Positions 10,495 through 22,280 of a stretch of DNA of 64,000 nucleotides are shown here, piece after piece. The DNA is from Ichthyophis bannanicus (taxonomy: Eukaryota; Chordata; Amphibia; Gymnophiona; Ichthyophiidae), in the NCBI GenBank assembly GCA_033557465.1, contig CM066031.1:1667370800-1667434799 (forward strand), given 5' to 3'. Every line of letters starts with the position of its first letter. The stretch's first letter is position 1. The position numbers were made by a program, and so were the translations under genes. The notes beneath the pieces were generated by a model, which was given only the letters and a program-made list of their open reading frames with translations, was not told the origin of the DNA and searched no databases.

Positions 10495-12358
10495 TCAAAG
10501 GCCCTGAGGAGGCTGAGGCTGCTGGGCCGTGGGAGGCCTGGCAGCCTTTGACTTGGCCTGTTTAGGTGGTTGCTGACGCTTTACAGCAAAACGACCTGCA
10601 GAAGATGCCTGTTGACCATAAGCAGGATAATATCTTCCCCTTTTAGAAAAAGATGTCTTTTTGAACAATCTTTTCTTAACAGGAGCAGAGGTAGACTTTG
10701 AAAGTCGATCCAAAGCAGAGTTCTCAGCATCCATCTGAGTGGCCTTTGCTTGCCAATCCTTGCCAAAAAGGTTTTCACCTGTACAAGGAAGATTTCCCAA
10801 TTCATCTTGGACCCAGAGTTCCAAATCAGAGGCTTGTAACCAAGCAATTCTGTGTGCACCTATGGCAATAGCCGAGGCTCTGCTTACACACTCAAAAGAG
10901 TCAAACGCTGCACGGTTGGAAAATTTGGAAACATCCTGGGCATGTTTGAGTCAAGTGAGAAATTCCTGCCTTTTATCTTCTGAAATAAAAGGAGCTAAAG
11001 TCTGCAGATGATCTGTGACTTCTTTTAGAAACATCCCCATATAGAGACTATAGGAGTTGATTCTGGCAGCAAGCATAGTAGCTTGGAAAAACCCTTCGGC
11101 CAAAAGCATCTAGGGTCCTGCATTCACGTCCTGGAGGAGTAGATGAGTGTCTCTTTGCACTCTTTATTTTCCTCATGGCAGACTCTACCACAATAGAGTG
11201 GTGAGGAAGCTGAGTCTTATGAAAGCCAGGACAAGGAGGGACATGGTACATGGTGTCTAACCTACAAGAATGAGGAGAGGTGGTAAGAGGAGTCTCCCAC
11301 ATGCTCAACATGAGATCATAGAGAATCTCATGAACAGGTAAGGTAGCTGCCTCTTTAGGAGCCTTAGGATATTGCAAAATATCTAATTGCTTGGCTCTAG
11401 GCTCTGACTCAGGGGCCACTGTAATGGAGAGGCCCCTAGCCACTTCCCTAATGAAGTCTTGAAAAGACAAGTCTTCTGGAGGAGACATTCTTCGTTTTGG
11501 AGAAGAAGACTCCTGAGGAAGAAGTACCGATGCCTCGACAGAAGCCTCCGACTCGTCAGAGTCTTCGGAGGAATCGAAGTATCGCCTGTCTGGATGCTCT
11601 TGTAAAGCCCGATATGCGTACCGAGTGGGATCGACATCGGGAGTAAGCGGTACCGGTTCGGTCCCGATGGGCATTATAGGACAGGGTACCATTGCAGTCG
11701 ACACCGAAGCTGATGTCGATGCAATCGGTACCGGCACCGGGAACGATGCTGGTGCCAAAGCCGGTACCGGCAACGGAGATTGTTGCGGTACCGGAGGCGT
11801 CGCAGCCTGCATAAACGCTGTTAGGGTGCGCTGCATGGACAGAATCTTCTGATCCATCGATGCCACCAGAGTCTGGATGTCGGTACCAGTGGAGGCCACC
11901 GGTACCCCAGAACACGGCAACAGGTGATCGGTCGAGGCCGAGCCATCGATGTCAACCTGTGACCCCATAGACAATGCTTTGGAAGCCGGAACTTCCCGCC
12001 GGGGTAATTTTGCCAGTGCGGGATCCTCGAGGACAAGCCCGGAGGTATCTCGATGCTTAGAGGGAGATTTGCCCTTCGAGGACCGGCTAGATTTATGTTT
12101 GGTTACCTGAGATCAATGGGAGGAAGAAGAAGCCCTGGAAGACGTCAATGCCACCGAGGCTGCATCAGAGGGAAACAGGGTACTGAGCTTGGCTGCTCGG
12201 TTCTGCCGACCTCTTTTAGACATCATGGTACAGGACACACAATCTGTGATGGAATGGTCAGGACCCAAACATTTTAGATACCAATCATGGGTGTCGGTGA
12301 CAGAAATAGTACCACCACATTTTGTGCACTTTTTGAAACCGGAAGCGGGCTTCTCCAT
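10495..12358 (-). pseudogene. DIRS-1 gag-like ORF (broken)
   Basis: The N-terminus (12358-12113) starts MEKPASGFKKC and holds a Cys-rich putative zinc-binding block (KKCTKCGG, then CLGPDHSITDC). It is followed by a Ser/Pro/Val-rich and acidic middle (11974-11048, with SPPEDLSFQDFI) and a C-terminal part continuing in another frame to 10495 (AWLQASDLELWVQDELG, then a basic QPPKQAKSKAARPP tail). A stop near 12113, a shift near 11060 and an in-frame stop near 10950 break it. The coding sequence is rich in ggtacc words. DIRS gag function is assumed to be RNA packaging. Confidence 0.8.
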
Positions 12359-12579
12359 GAGGAGAAAAATATTCAGGCCTAAGGCCCAAACTGAAAATGC
12401 ACAGTTGAAGTAAAGAATAGTTTTTTTGTTTTTTTTTTAAAGAAAGAAAAGAAAAGACCGGCGGTACCGGTCTGACGTCGAAGAAGGCAGACGCGACACA
12501 GAAAAATAAAGAAAAAAATAAAGAACTTCTTCTGCGGTGACAGGAACACGACCTGCTGGCTCCGCGGAAAAGAAGAACT

Positions 12580-12738
12580 GGAGAGAGGCGGTTGGGAAAG
12601 GCGGGAAGGCAGCGCGCAGGCGCTGTGGGATGCTCCCAAAAACTTTCTTACTGGACGCTGGGGAGCGTTCCCGCGCAGGCTCCATCGGTACCGACGATAC
12701 CCATATGTAAAGACTCATTCCTGCTTGTTCCTGGAGAT
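12580..12738. repeat. DIRS-1 terminal inverted repeat (gag end)
   Basis: Inverted partner of 4845-4980: gggatgctcccaaaaacttt at about 12627 mirrors the left end, and cgacgatacccatatg lies near 12690. The terminus is ctggagat at 12738. Confidence 0.85.
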
Positions 12739-13141
12739 TATCAACCCCAACCCTGCCCCCCCCCCCGATTTCTTTCCCACACTAAAGAAAATTCCTCATA
12801 TACCCTATCTAATCTCATCCACATCCCGCTCCTCCCTCCTTCCACCCTCCCTCATTCATCCCACAATCACTCATCCATAGATATCAACTCCAACCCTACC
12901 CCCAAAAATAATCCCTCACTTAACCTACCCGATACCATCAACTTACCCCTCATTCCCCCTCCCTCATGTCCCTTTTGGAGGGCACATTCACCCAGACACA
13001 CCCACCCACATCCTGCTCCCTCTAAATCTTGGCATTACCCTAGAAATAGACCCCCACACTACTCTGATAAGAAATCTACACGTAACTCATCCAACCTTAT
13101 ACATATACCTCTCCTCCCCCCTTCCACTCTCCCATTTTCAT

Positions 13142-13680
13142 GTGCCCTATGGAACGCATGCTCAGTCATTAAAAAAAAAACCTTTTATCCATGACCTTTT
13201 TATCTCCAATGCCCGACACCTTCTTGCCTTGACCGAGACCTGGTTCCCCCCAGACGACACTGCATCCATTGCTTCTCTCTGCTATGGGGGCTACCAGTTC
13301 TCCCATACACCTCGAACTACTGGTTGCGGTGGTGGCGTTGGCCTCTTACTCTCTCCCTCCTCCCAATTCCAACTCCTCCTGCCACCCCAATCATACTCCC
13401 CCTTCTCCTTCGAAGTCCACTCCATTCGCCTCCTTTCACCACTTCCCCTCCAAGTAGCTGTTATTTATTGTCCACCGGACAAATCCAAATCAACCTTCAT
13501 CACCGACTTCGACTCCTGGCTTTCTGCCTATATGGATCCCTCCTCCCCCACTCTCATTCCTGGCAATTTCAACATTCACATCGACCCCCCATGCCTCAAA
13601 GTTCCTTGCTCTTATCTCCTCCTTCAACCTCCAACTTTGCTCCACTGCCCCCACACATCTACACGGCCACTGCCTTGACC
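13142..13680 (+). pseudogene. L2-2 endonuclease remnant
   Basis: AP-type endonuclease of an L2 LINE, which would nick target DNA to prime reverse transcription. The frame shows LLALTETWFPPDD (catalytic Glu in TETW), GGGVGLLLS, VAVIYCPPDKSK and a degraded PGNFNIHID (family GDFNIH, catalytic Asp replaced). The expected later SDH motif survives only out of frame near 13730 (PSSDHHLL). The frame shifts near 13620. Inactive. Confidence 0.75.
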
Positions 13681-14091
13681 TAATACTCTTCTCCAACCCC
13701 TTCAAACTTCCGCAAATCAATCCTTCCCTCATCTGACCATCACCTCTTAACATTTACTCTTCAGCTTCCACTGTCCCAACCTCGTCATGTCTCCTCCGAC
13801 CTATTTAGAAATCTTCATAATATTGATCCCCTGACTTTCTCCTCCACCATCTCTCCATCTCTTTCCTCCATTTTATCCTCCAAACCCATCGATGAGGCAC
13901 TATCTTCATACAATGCTATATTATGCTCAGCCCTTGAAACTCTTGCCCCTCCCACCCCACGTCCTGTCAAACGATCTACTCCCCAACCCTGGCTTTCACC
14001 CACAATCCGTTACCTACGCATCTGCGCCCGTTCTGCCAAACGAGCTTGGTCCAAATCCCGTTCCCCGGAAGACCTTCTACACTTCAAATTC

Positions 14092-15668
14092 ATGCTTGGC
14101 TCCTTCCAGTCAGCCTTAGCACTTGCCAAACAAGATTACTACATCCATCTGACCAACTCCCTTGCCTCTGATCCTCGCCGTCTCTTTAATACCCTCAATT
14201 CTTTCCTTAAGGTCCCACCACTCCCGATCCCACCCTCCCTTTCTGCCCAAACCCTTGCTGACTACTTCCATGACAAAATCCACAGGATTACCCTCCAATT
14301 CCCTACCCCCATCTACCCCCTCCCCCTCCAATTCTCCTCTCCCATCCATACTCCCTCTGCCACCCTCTCTTCCTTCCTTCCGATCTCTGAGGAAGAAACT
14401 GCACTCCTTCTGTCCTCCTCCAAACCCACCTGTCCATCAGACTCTATCCCCACCCATCTCCTACGTTCCATCCCCCTCACCACTGTCCCCTCCATCACTC
14501 ATATCCTCAACATTTCACTCTCCACTGCAACTGTCCCCATTGACTTCAAACATGCTGTTGTCACACCCCTCCTCAAGAAACCCTCACTTGATCCCACATC
14601 CCCCTCTAACTATCTACCCATCTCCCTCCTTCCCTTCATATCCAAACTATTAGAACAAGCAGTCTACCGTTGCTGCCTCGACTTCCTCACCTCCCAGGCC
14701 CTCTTGGACCCACTTCAATCCGGCTTCCGTCCCCTACACTCCACTGAAACGGCACTCACAAATGTCACACACGACCTGTTCCTGGCTAAATCCAAAGGCC
14801 TCTACTCTGTCCTCATCCTTCTTGACCTTTCTACTGCCTTTGACACCGTTGACCTCGACTTCTCCTCATCACCCTCTCCTCACTTGGCTTCAAGGACTCC
14901 GTACTATCCTGGTTCTCCTCCTACCTCTCCCATCGCTCATTCAGTGTATGCTCTGGTGGCTCCTCCTCCTCCCCTACCCCGCTCCATGTAGGTGTACCCC
15001 AGGGATCTGTCTTGGGCTCCCTCCTCTTCTCTCTCTATACCCAAGGCCTTGGCATGCTTATCTCCTCTCATGGCTTTCAGTACCATCTCTATGCTAATAA
15101 CTCCCAAATCTACCTCTCTACACCTAGTATTTCTCCGGCAACCCAGTCCAAGGTCTCTGCTTGTCTTTCGGACATCGCTGCCTGGATGTCTCATCCATTG
15201 AAATTGAACATGGCCAAAACTGAACTCCTTGTCTTTCCACCTAACTCCTTCCCCCCACTTCCCCCTCTCTCAATCCATGTGGATGGATCTACTATCCTTC
15301 CTGTTCCCTCGGCCCGCAATCTAGGGGTTATCTTTGACACCTCTCTCTCTTTCTCCGCTCATATCCAGCTTGTAGCTAAGACCTGCCGCTTCTTTCTCTA
15401 CAACATCAGCAAAATCCGCCCCTTCCTCTCTGAACATACTACCAAAATGTTTATCCACTCCTTATTCTCTTCTTGCCTCGATTACTGCAACCTACTCCTC
15501 GCTGGTCTTCCCGCAAGCCACCTCCTTCCCCTCCAATCTATACACAATCACGCTGCTCGACTAATCTTCTCCCAACCTTGCCATGCTCACATTACTCCTC
15601 TTCTCATCGCTTCACTGGCTCCCTGTCCAGTTCCGCATCCAATTCAAGCTTCTCCTGCTAATCTATAA
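14092..15668 (+). pseudogene. L2-2 reverse transcriptase remnant
   Basis: The frame 14092-14991 covers the pre-RT linker and early palm ([53 protein letters not shown]). After a shift near 14870, 15012-15668 continues with [10 protein letters not shown], a mutated catalytic box YANNSQIYL (family YADD) and the L2 C-terminal block ([18 protein letters not shown]). The loss of both aspartates and the frameshifts make it inactive. L2 assignment rests on the C-terminal block and the 3' end. Confidence 0.85.
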
Positions 15669-15900
15669 ATGCATTCACTCTATGGCCCCTCAATACCTCT
15701 TATCTCTCCCTATGTCTGACTAATGCTCTGTACTGTTGTTCTAACTAATGTACTGTTCTAACTAGATTGTAAGCTCCGATGAGCATGACTCTGACGGGCA
15801 GGGACTGTCTCTTGTATGTTGGCTGCCTCTTGTAGGTTAGCTGTGCAGCGCTGCTTGCGTGGCGCTTTACAAATTCTGAATAGTAGTAGTAGTAGTAGTA

Positions 15901-16381
15901 ATCCTCTCTTCTTTTAATCCTCAGACCATCCTCTTACTCTTACGCCTGGCCTCTCCACATTCCCTAGATCTCTCTCTCCCTCAGTCTCTATTACCATGTA
16001 TCTTTTTCTCCTTCCACTCCTTTTTCACATCCTGGGTCCTCTCTCCTTTCTTCCTGACATTTAGAAAGCTTTCCTCGATATCCCCTTACCCTTGGAAGTC
16101 TATTCCCCATGCTCCCAATCCTCCCTGAAGGCTCTCACTGAACTCCTTTCCCCTCCACTTTTACTGTGCTCTTTCTCTGTCCCTCAAGTTCTCACTGTGC
16201 CCTTCTCCCCACTCCCTGTATTTTCAGCATAATTGCTACTCCCCTTCCACCAAAGCTCTCATCATGTACCCTCACCCCACTCACCAAAGCTCTCATAGCG
16301 CAACCTAACCCCCTCAGGCTTTCATTTGGCTCCCTATTCCCTCCCTATATCTCTCTCCCTTCTCACCTCCCCCGCCCCCAC
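15901..16381. other. C/T-rich unclassified DNA
   Basis: Pyrimidine-rich, similar in texture to 4346-4784. One 88-codon open frame (16166-16432) has no recognisable motif and runs into the LTR. No gene supported. Confidence 0.5.
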
Positions 16382-16386
16382 ATATA

Positions 16387-17085
16387 TGAAAGCATGTATA
16401 TTGGTACAGGGTACCATACACTATTAGACTGACTAAACCTGAGAAAGAGTTAATTCTGTTCAGAACTTTGCTTAGAAATAAAACTTCATATATTTGCTTA
16501 CTAAGTGAAGGTTTACATGTCCTGAAATAAAGAAAGGGCAGGTTGTACTCCAGCCTCTCTGTCTCAGGGATACCAGATACAGTCTCAGGGATACCAGATA
16601 GCTGTCTCAGGGTTATTAGCTAAAATACTCTCAGGGTTAGTAGATATCAAGTTATCAGCAGTAAACAATTATGTCAATTAGGTCAATTGTGGCTTGGAAT
16701 CCTGTATATCTCCACATAATGACCTATGTAGCAGTAAACAATTATGTCTTAGGCTCCATGTATGTCTCCACACTGACCCACACTGAATAAAGTTGACCTA
16801 CGATAAGATAAATACATGACGTATAATGATAAAGTGAAATTATGCTGTATCATCTAAAAAAGCCTTATAAATAAAGTAAACCATGGCTAGTAAGTTAGAG
16901 TAAACAGGGAGAACGTGTTTCTCTCAGTTTCTCTCCACGAAAGCTTTGGTGTATTTTCTATATAGAACTGTGTTGTATTTATTGCTGTCTTTTGATAACC
17001 TTCCTATTGTTTTTGAATGTAGCAGTCTGTAGCTCCAAGAACCCAGTAAGGTTGCTGGTGCGGAGAGGGTTAAGTAAGCTCTTCA
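16387..17085 (+). repeat. 5' LTR
   Basis: 699 bp, TG...CA. It contains tandem tctcagggataccagata units at about 16560-16610 and a second repeated word (gcagtaaacaattatgtc, at about 16661 and 16732), which look like U3 enhancer repeats. A TATA-like cttataaataaag lies at about 16863. It matches the 3' LTR at about 99%. Confidence 0.93.
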
Positions 17086-17086
17086 G

Positions 17087-17103
17087 TTTGTGCCGTGACT
17101 CAT
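17087..17103 (+). promoter_or_regulatory. primer binding site, tRNA-His-like
   Basis: Two bases after the LTR end, gtgccgtgactc matches the complement of a tRNA-His 3' end (family site tggtgccgtgactcggat) over about 12 bases. The tgg start and the last bases do not match, so the call is good but not perfect. Confidence 0.7.
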
Positions 17104-17154
17104 CTACAGATTTCAACATTCCTGGCAAGGAGGGAAGGTGTTTGTGAGTATTTT

Positions 17155-18153
17155 ATGGTGCCAGCAATGAGCAATCTGTTAGGTGAACAGGAGTTGTCTC
17201 AATTGTGTGAATGGCATATTGAGGCTATGAGTTTAGCTCTCCAGAAAGGTAGCCCTTCTTATTGTATGCGTGAAAAGTATGGCGATATGGCTACTAATTA
17301 TGTTGTGCACTGTTATGCACTGACTAATAATAATGTGCTTTTACAGTTTCCTTTGGAGGGAACATTTTCTGTAGATAAGCTTCGTTATCTGAAATGTGCT
17401 TTGCAGGCTAAACACAAAATATGTGATGCTCGTGAAGGGCTAGTGTTTGGTTGGTGGCAGCAAATGGCACATATCTTGAAGAATGAATTGTTTGGATTAG
17501 TGAATGCTGATAAAATGGGTGACCCACACGAGAAAGGGATTAAGAATATCTGGGCAAGGAAGGCCCCAGTCATTTTTTCTCCAGAGTATGACGCAGAGGT
17601 GGCTGCAATTGGAGCTGGACGAGATCCAGGTGTATTCCTGACGTCTTCCCCTGTCTGTTCTGAGAATTATGTAGTTTCTGAAGGGAAGATAGTCACCCGT
17701 GCAGCAAAATTAAAATATGAGATAAGAGATAAGCAAAGAATTTTAGGGAATGCACAAATCATAAATTTTGGTACTTGCAATATTTTTCAGCTCAGAGAAA
17801 TGAATGACCTTCTTAGTCGTGAAACAGAATGTACTGTACGTATCATAGATTCCTTACAGGAAACAGTAAGAAATAATATTTCTGCTACAAAGGAATTAGG
17901 TATTTTTAGTAGACTTGTTGATGATATTGAAAAGGGTCTGAATAAGCATTTTATGACCTATAGAGAGAAATGTATTCAATTACATGGTGCTATAAGTTTT
18001 CTTCAAACTGTTTTGCGTCAGTATAATAGTTCATGTCCTACTTGGGCTGTTTTAGATAATTTGCTTAGAACTGAATTTTATAACCCAGCTGAATTTCATC
18101 CAGTTTGTGACGTACCCTGTGATAAATTTCCAAGAGAAAACTCAAAGAGATAA
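17155..18153 (+). CDS. intact ORF of unknown function in the retrovirus leader/gag position
   Basis: I do not recognise this protein. From the first ATG (17155) it is 332 residues; the frame is open from 17095 inside the primer-site region. A second ATG at 17167 has a purine at -3. It shows no signal peptide, membrane segment, zinc knuckle, PPxY or protease motif. A Trp/Cys-containing N-terminal part (QLCEWHIEAM, FGWWQQM) is followed by a long amphipathic, probably coiled-coil helical part (about residues 210-290, LREMNDLLSRETECTVR onward), then a Cys-rich end (HPVCDVPC). An open frame this long in about 40% GC DNA is very unlikely by chance. A possible splice donor (gtgagt, 17144-17149) lies just upstream. 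It could be a diverged Gag, an accessory protein or a captured gene. Confidence 0.8.
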   Translation: MVPAMSNLLGEQELSQLCEWHIEAMSLALQKGSPSYCMREKYGDMATNYVVHCYALTNNNVLLQFPLEGTFSVDKLRYLKCALQAKHKICDAREGLVFGWWQQMAHILKNELFGLVNADKMGDPHEKGIKNIWARKAPVIFSPEYDAEVAAIGAGRDPGVFLTSSPVCSENYVVSEGKIVTRAAKLKYEIRDKQRILGNAQIINFGTCNIFQLREMNDLLSRETECTVRIIDSLQETVRNNISATKELGIFSRLVDDIEKGLNKHFMTYREKCIQLHGAISFLQTVLRQYNSSCPTWAVLDNLLRTEFYNPAEFHPVCDVPCDKFPRENSKR

Positions 18154-21100
18154 TTTTGTTTTTAGTGGTTATAAATAAAACCAAAAGATGATTTTCTGTT
18201 AGAATCATTTACAGTAGTATGCAAACTTGTAATGGATTGGTTGAGCTTAACATCTTTAAAGCAGGATTCACTAATTGTTTTTGTAAATGGTTTAATCCCG
18301 TGAGTAAAGGTATTTTTTTACAACTTCAATAATAGATTGGCCGGCTAGAACAGCTGCTGTAAGTCTGAAGAGAGCTGATGTAGGTGCTTATGTAAGTCTG
18401 AAAAGTGCCTGGTGCAGTGAGCTGACAAACGATGTGAAATGACTGAGTCGCTCAATCTGATGATTGCTCAACCTCCCAGGAGCAAGGGGAGGGGTAGGAT
18501 CAGAGTGCGAGAAGGTCATAAGAATCTTCAGAGAGACAGTTTAGATAAGCTTGTCATTGAGTATTTTCAAGCAAAAAAAACTGTCTCTGTAATCAGAGCG
18601 GGAGGATGGTCAGAGAGTTGATTTCCCTCCCAGCCGTTCAGCTGTTAGCTATGCACCCTGATCTTGGAAGACTTCTATCTGCTCTGTGGGCTGTCCCGGA
18701 TCGAATGTCGGACATTGTCAATTGCATTCTTTCTCTGAAGTGCCGTTTCCTGCAGATGCAAGCATCGTTATCTTGGAGAATTTTCATCTACAGTGCTGGG
18801 ATCAGATATCAGATGCCTTTTGTCCCGCCTGTAAGAATCGCTGTGAGACCTGAAGTTTCGTTTCTTAGACTGTCAGCTGTGTCCATTGCCAGCAGTCGCT
18901 GGTGAAGAAGTTGTTATCTCTAGCCATAAAGTGTCACTTCAGTATGTGAGACTTCAACTCTTTTTGTGCTACAAGCGAGACTGTCTGTGGATGGCTGTAC
19001 GGTAAGACACTGAAAGCCTTGTGCAGGATCTGTGCACAGTACATAATGTGATTCTGCCAATTTCTCCCTGGATTGTTGTTGTGGATTTGCGATTTGCTTA
19101 TTTTCAATATAACTTGGCAAAGAAAAATGCAGTTTTGATTTTATTTGCTCTTTTTTTTAAAGGTTAGTCTTGCATATTTGCACCGGCCCTGGGAACTGCA
19201 TTATCTGATGTAAAACTCAACCATTTCTTTTTAATTTATTATGTGAATGATTTGTTTTTAATGTAGGCTAAATTACTTATGTTATTGGTCAGATTTGTGT
19301 CCTTTATTAGTTTATATTGTTCAGTTAGGTTTGAGGGTTAAATCTGTTTAAACTGCGGTTTGTATTGTAAAAATGATCTAACACTCTCTGGTCTGCTAGA
19401 GTGAAACCTATTTTGAAAGCACCAGTCTACGTTATCGCAGTTGGAGGTTTGTTTTTGAATGTCGCAATGTACTGGGAAATGCGCCATGTTTTAAATGTAA
19501 AAATGTACTGGGAAGAGTGCCATGGTTATTGTAAACTATTCAAATTGTTTGTGGCTACTTTTGTTTTCTCTGTTATCTGTGTATGTTTTGTAAACTTTCC
19601 CGACTGGCTGTAGGCCAGTGAGTTCTTTTTCAGAGTGAATTAATGAAGTAACTTCTGCTCTGTTTATGTAGTAATGACTTTTGCAATTGGATCTCATTGC
19701 TTTCCTCATTGATTTTTTCCAGCACACGTCACAATTTTGAAATCCAAGGGACATTATTTCGTGAACCGAACAGACGCTTTTCTGATATCGGTATTACTGA
19801 CATTGCAGTATTTCGCACTGGTTAGGATGACTTTATTTTCTCTTTTATCTCCTTTTGAAGATACTTCTATTGAAACCCAGTTTTTTATTGAAGTTCCGGG
19901 AGACTGGGAAACGAATCATCTGTTTATTTGCCCTGACCGTCTCTACTTGCCTTGTTTTTGCAGTAGAAGTTTTACCGCCATGATTATGCCTTTTAACTTT
20001 TGTTATCGTTTTATTTTTTTGGTACAATTTTGTTTAAACTGTATCAGGATTGCAATTGTAGGGTCAGTCTAGGGACAGTACATACATATATCTGCCTGCT
20101 GAATTCATTTCATTTTATTTTGATTTTGCAACTTGTTTTGGTATCTGTTCTGTATCAGAGGAGGGAGATGGTGCCCCTGACAGGGCACTCTGATACAGCC
20201 TCCGATTGAGTAAAAGCCTTTCCCTTTAGCCCTTATGGCAGAGTGTGTTTCCCCGGACACTATTTGAAATAATTAATGGATGCCTTGGCAGTTATCCCAG
20301 ATCCCAGGTGTTGCGCAGTGCAATCTTAACTTATTGTGTACGGTTGCACTCAGTCCTGTTTGTTTTCCTTTTATTGCAAGTGGCTCCTTAACGAGATGAC
20401 AAGTTCTTTATATCCAGGATCCGCAGAATTATTTTAGCAGAAGTGAAGTCACCAGATTGTGTCCTGATTAAGACTGCATCCGAAGACACTCCCAGCTCCG
20501 GAGTTCCTGGTCCATGTCGTGTGTTCCTGGTGGGATATTCAGCTTGTAAAGTGAGAAGACATTCTCAACGAATGCATCTTATACAGTGGCCCCCTCACAA
20601 GTCCAGAAAGTGGCTTCCTGTGTCGGTGAATCAAGAGTTTGCAACACAGAGACTTATTGAGCAATAGTGATTGAAGAAAAGGACTTTTATGATTCAAAGT
20701 ATTTTCTGAAAGAACAACAGTGACATTATAAAGAGATTATTGTATTAAGTAAATTCTAAATGGACTATTCATGTACAATGCTTTTATATAGCATTTAAAA
20801 TGTTTTTATGTATTTATAGTAAGACCTAGAGGGATGAGGTTAGTTTAGATTAGTATTTTCCTGATATATATGTAATGACCTTTAGGTACTGAACCTCTAC
20901 TTAATAAAGTAATTGAAAATTAGAGGGCCAGTATAGCGATAGTATATCTCTTCATCATCTTAAGAAGAGCATTAAGAAGAGTAGGTATATTTTTAGTTTG
21001 TCTTAGAATATTTTTGAGAATATTTTTGTTGCTATACATATTGGCTATGCATATTTCCTACTCTTGTCCTAGATGTGCTGTGGCATATTATTAATGAAGC

Positions 21101-22280
21101 AGTATTGTATTCAGAATCATGAGGATGTTAGATGGAATATCCAAATATTTTTGAGGCACATTTACACTTGATGGCAAAAATATTTTAAGTTATCAAAGTT
21201 TGCTGTTTTGCCTTCCAACAGTGACAGCTCCTCAGCATGGCTTTTTACCAAGATTTAGGCCTAAGACCTTTGAGGAGTTTTGTGACATATAGTCATATAC
21301 AAACACAAATACAAACACAGAACCTAGAATAATTAAAGATATAGATATGAAGATCCTATGTACAGTATTTGAGTAACTTACAAGTAATGTCAGTTAATGG
21401 GAATCAAGTGTGTAGTTCTAGCTACCCTTTTTGGATACCTCTAGTTCAGACCTAGGCATACCTAACCGGAGTTAAAGTGAAATAATTTAATGGTCATGCC
21501 TCAGAGAGCTTTGAGTAATTGAGTAATTGTATACAAAATATATCTTGTCCTCAGTGAGTTTTTGAATCTCACATCTTAGCAGTTCAGCATTTTTGCTGCA
21601 GCTCATTATATTTGTTTTGCAAGCCAAACATTGCTGTTATCTGCCTCTTTTCAATATTGTCTGCTTGGTAATTTAGTTTCTGTGGTTTGGTAAAAGTAAG
21701 AGCACCTTTTGCATGCCTGTTCAGCTCCTTTAATCTTCTGTTCTCCTGTTGTAGTTCTTGTAGGCTCGCCCCACGACAGCCATGTTTCTTTTTCTATTGC
21801 AATAGGGCTGCAGATGTTTTTTCAAGTTGTCCAAGTTGTTTTTGCATTGTTAATTTTGGACTGTGCATTTCGGGTTTTTCATGTGCAGAATGATCACAAG
21901 TACTTTGAGGTTTTTGCACGTTTTCCCAAAACTGTTTCTCTCTGCACTTCTGATTCTTTTTCTTAACCTCTTCAAACACTGGTTTACTGTTTGGTATATT
22001 GTGAAACATAGTCTTCTGGTATTTTATTTTTGTTGAGCTGGTTTTGTAATCTCCGATTTGAGAATTGATGTTTCAGTTAGTATTTTTATAGTGCAGAGTT
22101 TCCCAGAGGTTGGTCAGGTGCTTGCTATATAGCCCTGATGGATACCCCATAGTGAATTGAACTATTAATTTGTTGTCAATCTCGAACAGATCTTTAGGAA
22201 GAAAAAGGGATGTTTCCCCTCAGGATGAAGTCATAGTGACTGCTCTGTTTTTTTACTGAGGCAATTAGTGTGTATTGCAA
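18154..22280. other. retroviral interior without recognisable pol
   Basis: About 4.1 kb of A/T-rich DNA between the unknown ORF and the env fragment. The longest open frames are about 60-110 codons (for example 18606-18905 and 19737-20072). I see no protease DTG, RT YxDD, RNase H or integrase HHCC/DDE motif in them. Given the near-identical LTRs, decay after insertion does not readily explain this; the interior was probably already degenerate or foreign when it integrated. Confidence 0.65.

Larger units (their letters stand above)
4785..12738 (-). mobile_element. DIRS-type YR retrotransposon, copy 1 (DIRS-1)
   Basis: DIRS elements move by a circular cDNA integrated by a tyrosine recombinase and leave no target duplication. 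Here the termini are inverted repeats (4785-4980 against about 12580-12738). An internal complementary region lies at 5056-5151. Read on the minus strand the order is gag (12358-10495), RT/RNase H/methyltransferase-like (10493-8706), tyrosine recombinase (to 5265), internal complementary region, terminus. This is the canonical DIRS1 layout. A CR1 LINE (6408-8705) splits it; without it the element is about 5.66 kb. Several frameshifts disrupt gag and RNase H. Confidence 0.93.
12739..15900 (+). mobile_element. L2-clade LINE (L2-2)
   Basis: An almost full-length L2 element. The C/T-rich 5' region starts directly after DIRS-1. Endonuclease and RT remnants follow, and the 3' UTR ends with ttgtaagctccgatgagcat, ggcagggactgtctcttgta and a (tag)n microsatellite at 15884-15899. 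That end is the classic L2 3' end. Frames are broken but recognisable. Confidence 0.85.

Noticed and set aside
19401..20072. Hydrophobic short open frames as membrane proteins
   Set aside because: T-rich sequence produces Phe/Val/Leu-rich peptides; no start context, no family resemblance, frames under 112 codons.
18154..22280. Hidden pol gene in the retrovirus
   Set aside because: Reading the available frames I found no protease, RT or integrase motif. A profile search would be decisive; a hit would overturn the non-autonomous call.
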